Shown: piece after piece, positions 55,801 through 64,000 of the stretch | Layout: each line of letters begins with the position of its first letter | Position numbering within the stretch: position 1 is the first letter of the stretch | Assembly: GCA_033063855.1 (NCBI GenBank) | Contig: CP093829.1 | Span: 5,528,243-5,592,242 of the forward strand | Reading direction: 5' to 3' | From: Smittia aterrima | Taxonomy: Eukaryota; Arthropoda; Insecta; Diptera; Chironomidae | DNA: 64,000 nucleotides | Notes under the pieces: model-generated | Database searches by the model: none | The model's input: the letters and a program-made list of their open reading frames with translations, nothing else | What the model was told of the DNA's origin: nothing | Position numbers and translations under genes: made by a program

Positions 55801-56108
55801 TTTACGCAAAACATTTTTATGAGCAAAGGTTAAATAGCCGGCAAATGTTAATGATAGAATTTTTATTTTCCTCAATCAAAGATTACGAAGACTTGACGAT
55901 AAAAAAATAAAACAAATCGTTCAAGGTCAACTCAGTCAAAGTATTTTTCCTTCCAACTTAATATCCAGAAAGACAAACGAGGAGTTCCACTCTGTTCTCT
56001 CCAATACATTTCTTCCCGACAGTCATGAACTGTAATCATCATCGGAACTCACCAACACTCAGAGACTTGTTTTTCACCAACTCTCGGTTGTGTTTGAGCG
56101 AGTTCGTG
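49880..56108. other. 6.2-kb intergenic region upstream of 4E-BP
   Basis: No coding sequence, tRNA or rRNA that I can support; ORFs here are short and without family features. It contains a FOXO-type site at 54653-54660 and a related TGTTTAC at 54153-54159, and may hold 4E-BP regulatory DNA. Confidence 0.5.
54653..54660 (-). promoter_or_regulatory. Candidate FOXO site
   Basis: TTGTTTAC (GTAAACAA on the - strand), about 1.5 kb upstream of the predicted 4E-BP start site. 4E-BP is a known FOXO target in flies, but a single 8-mer is weak evidence. Confidence 0.25.
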
Positions 56109-56147
56109 TATTTATAGCGAAACAAAAGTAGAAGAATTTTCAGTTTC
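56109..56147 (+). promoter_or_regulatory. 4E-BP core promoter (TATA + initiator)
   Basis: TATTTATA at 56109-56116 and TTCAGTTT with A at 56142; spacing of 33 bp from TATA to initiator. It implies a 5' UTR of about 474 nt. Confidence 0.5.
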
Positions 56148-56437
56148 TGTTTGTTTGTCGAAGAGGAAAAGTCGAAGAGAAGATTATTTGGGAAACCTTA
56201 AACTCCGCAGTTGGAAATAAAATCGAAAAGAGAAGAAAGTTCTTGATAATTAAACTGAAACATCACAAAATAAATTAAAACTGCCAACACCAAAAAAATA
56301 TAAAAAAAGAATTATAACAGAAATAAAACGCAAGACGCTCCCAACCAAAAAACCCGGAAAACGTAGAAAAAGATCTGACGCGAACGACGGAGGAGGAAAA
56401 AAATATTTTTACAAAGTGACTACGTGACGAAAGTTCA

Positions 56438-56458
56438 ATGCGAGTTGGGTGTCGATAA
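56438..56458 (+). promoter_or_regulatory. Upstream ORF in the 4E-BP leader
   Basis: ATG, five codons, TAA (MRVGCR). It is the only ATG I found between the predicted transcription start and the main start at 56616, so scanning ribosomes would meet it first. Confidence 0.5.
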
Positions 56459-56615
56459 AAAATAAAAATATAATTACACCGAGTCATAAGTCTAGTCGTT
56501 AATCACTGAGTGAGCTTTCGATAGTGCCAAGTGTTTTGTTACCAAGTTAAATTGGCAAATTAATAAGAGACCAAAAGAAACTGATTAGGAATATTCAATC
56601 AAAAACGATATCACA

Positions 56616-57500
56616 ATGTCAGCGTCACCAATCGCACGTCAATCATTCACTCATGCCCAGTTGATTCCATCCATGAGAAAGGTTCTCATCAGCGATCCAC
56701 AACAGATGCCCGACGTTTACTCGTCGACACCGAATGGAACTCTTTATTCGACAACACCTGGAGGTACATACTTTTTGCCCTATAATCACAGTTATCGAGA
56801 TTGTTAAATCCGACATACATTTCAATGATAACAAAAGCTCAAAACTTTCCACTTCGTTTCTGATAGAATTAAGCGATCGCACAAACTTCTTCTTGTATGT
56901 TTAAAAAATGTGTTTAACACGATTCAATTTTTTTTTTGTCTGTACAATCATCAACTGGGGTTGATGAAAATTGGGTCAAATATCGCGAGAAGCGAAGAAA
57001 GAGCGAGATAGAAAAAATGTGCGATGGCTGATTGAGCAATAGCGAAAGAGTAAAAATTTGTTTTTCGACCTTCGAGTTAAATCGAGTTCATTCAACTTCT
57101 CCATATGTTTTCATTAGAGAAGTCGGATCAGTTAACTTGCAGTTGGAGAAGTCGGATCAGTTAACTTGCACGCTGCTACTTGTGTTTCCGAAGCGAATGA
57201 CTAATCAATGATTGTTTTTATTTATTTCCAGGTACAAAGATTGTCTACGAGCGAACTTTCTTGATGAACTTGCGCAACTCACCATTAAGTCATACGCCGC
57301 CAAAAGGCATTCCCTGCCACTTAATGAAAGGAGACCAAAGCGCTTTCCATCATCACAATCACCAAAATCAAATGAACGGAACTTACCATCCACCACCGCA
57401 AAAGAATAACAATCAGAAGCAAGAGAAGGATAAGAGCAATGGTTGGAGCAAAGTCCGACGTCAATCAGAGGAGCAGTCACAATTCGACATGGACATTTAA
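56616..57500 (+). CDS. Thor: eIF4E-binding protein 4E-BP, 138 aa, two coding exons
   Basis: Exons 56616-56763 and 57232-57500, joined in phase at TTPGG|TKIVYER. It starts MSASPIARQ like fly Thor. PDVYSSTPNGTLYSTTPGGT carries the two Thr-Pro sites phosphorylated by TOR in this family. YERTFLM fits the eIF4E-binding motif YxxxxL plus hydrophobic. SPLSHTPP follows, and FDMDI at the C-terminus is the TOS motif that recruits TORC1. It represses cap-dependent translation by competing with eIF4G for eIF4E in the cytoplasm. Somewhat longer than fly Thor because of a His/Asn/Gln-rich stretch (about residues 85-118). Regulated at least by the TATA promoter and uORF seen here. Poly(A) signal at 58031. 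Confidence 0.96.
57117..57170 (+). repeat. Two tandem copies, 29-bp period, in the 4E-BP intron
   Basis: GAGAAGTCGGATCAGTTAAC plus TTGCA occurs at 57117 and again at 57146, identical over 25 bases. It lies about 60 bp before the splice acceptor. Confidence 0.9.
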
Positions 57501-60500
57501 GAAGTCACTGCTTCCTTCGCTTGATAAAAATTATTTCCTTATAAACATTAATTACGTAAGTCGATCCACGGAGACTCACGCGAGATGATTGATTATTCGA
57601 GGAAAGAGAGTTCGTTAATTTAGAATTGTAAGAAAACTCAACGCTTTAGCTCATAAATTAAATCTTTTTGTCGAAACTTTCTTAAATATTCTAAATTAGA
57701 ATATTTCTGTTTGATTAATGCTGAGTCCTTCTGACTGTCTAAAACAAAGAAAGCAATGATTCTAGTTCGAGAGTTCGCTTAAATGTTTCATCTAAAAAGC
57801 ATCCACCTTTGCCCCCCACCAAACCAATTCAATCATTGATGTGATAAAATTGATGGAATCTTGGTGGACATCACTTCAATTCGAAATATTTTTGCGTTCG
57901 CTTCTTGAATCACATTTTGTTGAAATCAAAAGTTTATTTGATGCCTCTCGGAATTCATTTAAATCTTTTGTACCAATTTAAATCTTATTTTTGTAAAATG
58001 GAGTTCAATGTTTAGCTTCTAACGATATCAAATAAAGAAAAACGACATAAAAAATGATTCAAACATTACACAAAACCTTGTTTATGTTATCTGAGCTCGT
58101 TTATTGAGTAATTGGTTCTTTGTCTTTCAGAAAAAAAATGATTTCTCTGAACAAAGAACGTTCACTTCGATTGAAACCACTTCAATGTCATTTCTTTCTT
58201 GTTGTCCTTCAAGTTGAAGACGAGCGAGAATCGGTAAGCTTCAAGGATTAGAAAGAGACTTGTCCTTGTTATCATCAAAGTTCCGGATTAATCTAGATAC
58301 TTAGAGAGGAGCTCACAATGGGAATGAGGTTTGAGGGCCACACAGGAACTCAGTCACTGTTTGCGAACATTATCTAAACAGGTGTTTGGCGAAATGGGTC
58401 AAACGAATATTTCAGCTTTGATAAGAAGATGTCGACCTAATTACTTGGTTTAAAAATAAATTTGAAATCGAAGTTTGCTCTGAAAAAAAAAGTTTAAAAC
58501 TCAATTTTTTCTTCGTTTTTCAGTTTTGAACTTTTTTTGGTTTTTCGCTTTATTTTTTCCTCCTTTTCAATTTTTTTCATATAAATTACTGTGATTTTCT
58601 CATCTCATAATAAAGATATTTCTTCCTTGAACTATTTACAATATTTACACTTAATCGAATTAAATTCTGTTGATCTTTAAGTTGCTTAAAACGCTTTTCT
58701 CTCAATTTTTTCTTTTTCTCGCGAATTTTATTTTCTTAATCTTAGCTTCGCTTAGAAAGAAACTCTCAACTCAAGTTTAACTAATAGTTCTGGATGATCA
58801 GAAATTGAATTATCCCAAAGGGACTTACGGGAAACTACGCATAAATAATTCAAATCGAATGTAAAACTTCTAAATGAGTCATCTTCCTTAATTGCAAATT
58901 CAAAATTGATTACCTAAGACCTTACAAGTTCTTTTGTTCATTTCATTTCCGAGTTTAGCGTTAAATGACTCATTTGAATTAAAAAAAAAAGTGTTCTTAC
59001 AAAAACTTAAAAATTATCTTAAACAGTTTCGCTAAAACAAAGAGAAAATCTGACTAACTTCTGACTTCTTTCAACTACGGAAGCGAACGAAAAAACCTTC
59101 AGTGTCCTTCCTTTGGTCGCTTCCTCGTCGGATCCTGTAATCGACACATAAAGCTTCCTGTACGTATTGATTCAAACGACTCTGCTTTATGTTAAAGTTC
59201 ATTACAGTCTACACAAGAAATCTACTTTTTTTTATTTCTGAGGTATCAAATTCATTCATTTCGGTTTGGATGATAAGTTTTGGTGATGAGTCTTCCGAGA
59301 AATGTTCATGTCCGTTCAATCAACTGCTTCATCAAAGAACAAAGAAAGTTTTAGTGGTGGCAGAGTGGAAATGAAACATTTGCGTTTACTTTAGAGCTCA
59401 CTAAGAAAACAAACGAGATGTGTCTTAAAACAACACTTACTATAGTCTTTCGTTAAACTAACAAGGTTTTCAATATCAGGCGATCTTTAAGTAGTTTTTT
59501 TTAGTTTAATCTTTTCTTGTAGCTTCATTCGCTATTTTTTTTATTTAGAGTTAAAAGAACTTTCCAGCAACTTGATGTTGTGCAGAAAATAATTCGTCTT
59601 TGCTTTTGTCTCTGCGCAGTCGATTAGCGTTCAGATAACAATAATATTGATAGGATTACACATCAAATGATAAGAAAGAGATTTTTATGCTTTTTTTTTG
59701 CTTGGAGTCTCCTCGTATTTTGTGATTTTTTTTCTTTTGTTACTCTCTAACTACTTGTATTACATTCTTTAGAAAAGTTTTATGTTCAGAAACTCCGGCT
59801 TCATCGATAAAAAGCAATTTTAAGTATTTTCTTTTCACTCCTTCGAATGCTGTTAATACATATCATTAATGTGAAACATCGAGACTATTTTTTGCTTGCT
59901 TCGCTATTTAATAAATCTGAGTGTCCATTTAAACAGCGATGCGCGCGATTCAAATCTTTTAAATTGTAGAGTAGCGATTTGCTCATCGTTTTTTCTTTTT
60001 ATTTTTATTGCTGAAGACAAAAAAGCAATTTCAATTTTTCTAAACCGCAAAATCAAAAAAATATTGCTCGTTGTCACAATAATGCGCTTTCGACTGTTTG
60101 CAGGTGGAGAGACGAGAGAAACGAAAATCTTTTTGTTTTCTTTCCCTTTCAAATATCAAAACGTTTATAAAATACAAATTCAACTTTTCGCGTTTCCTCC
60201 AATTATTTTTTTTTTCGCTTATCACAGAAATTTCCATCATGCTCGACACGACGACGCGATGGAACTCAATTTTAATTCTCGTCTTCTATGATTTCCTTCA
60301 AAAGTTCTGATATCTCAATCGAGGGAAATATGAACGATGGCAAGTAGTCACCAGGAAAGAAATTTTATTTTTTAACTCATGCAAGTCACTAACTTAACAG
60401 AGAATGAAAGTCAAATAATCAACAGCGAAGTCAGCCCAAGGCTGAACTCGCATTCTAACTGAAGTTCTTTGTTTTTATAAAACAACCTTCAACATCCCAC

Positions 60501-60712
60501 GTTTACAGAAAAAAGCTTTCTTCAATGAGAAGGAAGAATTATTAATCAAAACAAATTAGAAAATGGTTATGTTTGTGTGAGGGTCGGTGGATGGAAAGAA
60601 ATTAATAATTTTTTAATGGCACAACCGCAACAACCAAACCATTTTTTCCTATCAAAAGAAATTGTGTTCAATTTGAACATTCCATCGTGTCAGTCTTGCT
60701 TCAACTTTCATT
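57501..60712. other. Convergent spacer between 4E-BP and the zinc-knuckle gene
   Basis: Begins with the 4E-BP 3' UTR (to about 58050) and ends with the presumed 3' UTR of the - strand gene. Very rich in T and A runs. The ORF at 59896-60291 and its antisense partners are low-complexity and not called. Nothing else recognised. Confidence 0.5.
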
Positions 60713-63700
60713 CTATTTAGCTCCGTGTATCGAGCTAGTACTAGAGCTGCTTGAGCTACTCGAAGTATCCTGCGTCAAATCGATGAAAGCGATTTGCTGA
60801 TCGGGTTCATTGTTGTTCGCGGGATGAATCGTACCTGACGTTGTTAGGTTTAAACTACTCGATGACGATGAAGTCGTCATTTGATTTGGAGCTTGTGCCA
60901 TGAACTGAAGTTGCGCAGGTACATTCGCAGTATAATCGAGCTTATAAACAGCATTCCGAGTAACATCTTCCATTGACGCCTCGGAACAGTTTAAACCTGT
61001 GTGACTCGTAGAGCCACAGTTGAAGCATGACTGCACCATTTTGTTTGTTGGATATGGCGTGGGGACTGGCACAGCAGTTGGAGAGGCTCGTTGAGAAACG
61101 CTATTCACGACTGGCGCCTGCGTTGTCAAGAACGGTGGATTGAATGTGTAGATCAACTCTCCATTCGGCTGGACTTTAAATAGTTGCTGATGAGGCTGCT
61201 GCGCTGGTATCGTTCGATAACCTGGAAAGTGATGCATCGTCCCGCCGATTAGAAGAGGCAAACTCCCACTCGAGGCACTCGTCACTAGCGTCGGTTGACT
61301 TCCATTGTTGAAATCTACATTATTATTGTTACTGTTAGTTGCAGTTGAAGATGTTCCACCAGCTCCATGCTTACCACCATTCAGTCTGCTTAAATTTAAT
61401 GGTTGGTTCTTTCTTAAACTACCACTTGACTGTGTTTGATTTGCATTACCGTGCAATCCTGTAGCAGGATCCGGTTGCATGGGAGGTGGAGATGCGTCTC
61501 CTGTGTCGCTTCCCCCCGAGTCACTCCCTAAGGTTGATTTACGTAGACTCGAGGGCATCGACGTTGGCTCGTTCATATGCAGATTGTAGTTTGGAGGTCC
61601 CGCATGCACTGCCGTCCAATTCTGTTTATTACTATGTCGTGGTATTGTGTTAGGCGGTCGATTGTAGCCATTGCGCAGCGATTGTAGTTGGGAAATGGCA
61701 CCTTCCATATTGATCTAGAATGAATCGTAGGATTGATCATCATGGTTGAGCTCCATTACACTCGATTACGATTCTCACAGGCAAAGATAATTGATTCGTC
61801 CTCACCACCCCCCTTAGCGATAAAGGTTTTTTTTTTCTTCATCTCATTCAAGTATTTTGGATTTTGGCATCAAAAGTAATTTATCTACGGTCAGGATTTT
61901 CGTGTGTCGTTGTCGGTCCAATCGTACCATTGATGCCATTCGAAATTTTCAATCAATTATCTTTGTTCATTTGCGCTTTCATCATTTTGTGCTTCATGTG
62001 AGCCGACTGTTCTACAAAACTTACGTCTTCAAAATTCTTAATGGTCTGGACCATAATGTCGTTGCTTAGATAGATCGTTCCTTGACTTCCTTGGCTCGGC
62101 GGCTGAAGCTGTTGCTGCTGCTGCTGAAGGGGCGGTGGCGTTGTCTCGGAGGAAGGTCGAGTGTTTCGTAGCGGTCGATTGTTTCTGTGTGAAGATTGCG
62201 TTTGAATTTGGCTAGGGTTCGGCATCATTTGTGGCTGTGCTTGACTCGACGGCTGTTGTTGTTGATTCGATCTAATGGGACTGCTCGTTCTACTATGTAT
62301 TGGTGATGATGGTTGACTCATATGAGGCGACGTTGCTTGGGGTGGAAATGAAGCCTAAAATGATTTAAGATGTTGTGTTAGTTTCAATCGACAGTGAAGA
62401 GTTGAAAAGTAGTCTTACATCCATCGGAATCATAGGGAAAATTTGTGAGGGATATCTCATTGGCCAAACACCTCCTACGGTTGGTGGAGGCGATGTAAAG
62501 TCCGCGGGAATTTGCATTATAGTCTGTGGAACTCCTATTGTGTGTGGCGGCAGATTCTCGACGCTAAGTGCCAACGCCGCATTTGGGTCTGCGATCATCT
62601 GAAAGTGAAAAAGAAAACTTTTAGTTAATACTTGTTGATAAGAGAAGAAGTTTTATGTTCAGGGCTTAGAGAGCATTAGACTTATCTTGAGAAGCTCACT
62701 CAACCCTGGAAACATAGCACGACGGATGTTTTATCAGAAAAAGAGAAAGAGAGCACGTGGCCTCTTTGTATCGTATAAAGATCAATTAAAAAGCTTCGTC
62801 TCTCACAATTAATAAATCTTAGTTTAAAATTTGCATCGCGATGAGCACAAAGAAATAACTTTCGAATCAATTTGAGATCAGCGTCTCGCGATAAAATTTC
62901 TTTTGTTATAAATATTTTGTCTTCGTTATCTTCGCATTCTTTCGCAAGACTTTCAGCCACAACAAGTGTCTTTAAAGGCTTCCCGCTTCTAGTCTGCATT
63001 TTGACATCATGAAAAATATAAATTCAAAAGTCTTTGAGACGACTCTACTTTGTATTGAGAGAGTCGCGATTCGAACCAAACTAAGGTTCGTCGATGTTGA
63101 TAAGAATTATTCAAATCATTTCGATTATGTAACTGATGACGAAATGTTACCGTGCTTTAGGGCCAGTTCATAAATTACGAGAAGACTTTAATTACAAGAA
63201 ATATTTATAGAAATATCTTTGATCTAATCTTTATCAATGAAAGGGAGTGGTTAAAATAATAAATTAAGATCGTAACTCACGAACAAACCCTTATGGAAAT
63301 ACTAGTCGCTACTCACCGGTGTCATTCCTGTGGCTGGTGGAAATGCCATTAGAATGGCAGGATTTGGTATCTGCGGATTGATGAGCTGTGGAGTGGGCTG
63401 CTGTTGGAACGTTGCGGATGTAAATGGAGGAGGTGACGTTGGCTGATGCTGCTGAACATTGAATGTTGAAGATGTAAGTGGAGTTGTGACTGGTGAAGTG
63501 GTTGCAGGCGACTGTTGATTGAGATGTGATTTACTTGAAGTTATTTTCATGTAAATCTCGCCACATTTGAGTCGCTGCTCAAAGCTAAACACAGGATGAT
63601 TCGTAGCCATTGTGTAGACAAGTAGCAGCTCCTGCAACGGATCGCCATCACTGAATTTTGTAAAGTCTCTATCCCCCCATCGATCTAACGTCTTGAAGAG

Positions 63701-64000
63701 TTCATTGACGCCCGTTCGATTACACGCTCGCATAAGAGCCAGGTACATCGCCATCTTCCTACGAACTTTCACTTCAGTCGGTTGGCCAGCTTGGAACGAT
63801 CCAACATCGTTCACAAATTCTGCTGAATTATTCACTCTCAGCTCTATAGCTCGAAGATCTTGAGCGTCTCTTCGGCCGAGCTCTTCGAGACAAGTTCCTA
63901 AAAAGCGAAGTTCAAATGGAAGGCACAAGTTGAGTAGCGTACACATGATGTCGATCCGCCTGTAACTTTCGAGGTTTCTGAACCAAAGCACCAGGTCATC
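60713..64000 (-). CDS. ZCCHC2/ZCCHC14-like zinc-knuckle protein (partial, N-terminus off the right edge)
   Basis: Four coding exons on this strand, in reading order: 64000-63317 (open at the edge), 62598-62419, 62354-62025, 61714-60713; all junctions are phase 0. The first exon encodes a helical domain (LVLWFRNLESYRRIDIMCTL, LPFELRFLGTCLEEL, then RRKMAMYLALMRACN) resembling the conserved N-terminal region of ZCCHC2/ZCCHC14. The middle is a long Pro/Gln/Ser/Asn-rich disordered stretch. Near the end is a CCHC knuckle (CFNCGSTSHTGLNC), which in this family suggests RNA binding, followed by a poly-Ser tail and stop TAG at 60713. The family assignment rests on layout and is moderately sure; the role is inferred. 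Confidence 0.78.
62599..63316 (-). other. Intron of the zinc-knuckle gene holding a same-strand ORF
   Basis: 718-bp intron. It contains a 99-codon ORF on the same strand (62999-62700, MQTRSGKPLKTLVVAES...) with balanced composition, unlike the surrounding AT-rich filler, but no motif I recognise. It could be a relic or an unrecognised small gene; not called as CDS. Confidence 0.35.

Noticed and set aside
59896..60291. 131-codon ORF between 4E-BP and the zinc-knuckle gene
   Set aside because: Phe/Ile/Lys-rich low complexity with equally long antisense ORFs; expected in AT-rich UTR sequence.
1..64000. CRISPR arrays, bacterial operons, phage or integron features
   Set aside because: Spliced genes, TATA/Inr/DPE promoters and insect gene families show a eukaryotic nuclear sequence; no spaced identical repeats were seen.
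1..64000. tRNA or rRNA genes
   Set aside because: I saw no stretch with the A- and B-box pattern and cloverleaf pairing, though a by-eye search could miss one; a tRNAscan-SE run would settle it.

Overview
This window comes from an insect, most likely a nematoceran fly (midge-like). The evidence is short phase-conserved introns, AT-rich spacers, 7tm_7 gustatory receptors ending in TYLVIICQF, and clear orthologues of fly genes (4E-BP/Thor, Drak). The species cannot be named from sequence alone. All gene models below were read by eye. Splice sites were chosen by GT/AG and by agreement of reading phase between paralogues.

Region 1 (1-33.1 kb) is a chemoreceptor/zinc-finger cluster. Ten gustatory-receptor-like genes (GR-1 to GR-10) lie on the + strand. 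Seven intronless C2H2 zinc-finger genes (ZF-A to ZF-G, about 407 aa each) lie on the - strand; five are stacked at the left edge and two sit between receptor genes. Flanking sequence shows that a ZF+GR unit was copied as a block at least once (around 9-11 kb and 15.8-17.7 kb). GR-1 to GR-8 share a compact TATA-less promoter: an initiator, a DPE-like GGTCG at about +28, and the ATG at +35. Four of them also have a conserved AT-rich element near -55. The third coding intron is present in GR-1, -7, -9 and -10 and precisely absent in the other six.

Region 2 (26-31.8 kb) is decayed DNA between GR-9 and GR-10. It holds a direct duplication of about 0.6-0.9 kb carrying promoter-like sequence and a truncated start of an unknown gene. 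It also holds a 468-bp head-to-head palindrome with an unknown 155-aa ORF and a deleted mirror copy, a broken Ty3/gypsy reverse-transcriptase fragment, and a 78-nt-arm foldback.

Region 3 (33.6-64 kb) contains ordinary single-copy genes: a CYP6-like P450; a Drak/STK17-type kinase with a 10.3-kb first intron; a membrane-anchored histidine phosphatase resembling 2-phosphoxylose phosphatase; the translation repressor 4E-BP (Thor) with a TATA+Inr promoter and one short uORF; and, on the - strand at the right edge, the C-terminal part of a ZCCHC2/14-like zinc-knuckle protein. The long spacers at 49.7-56.1 kb and 58.1-60.7 kb and the Drak intron show no coding sequence that I can support.
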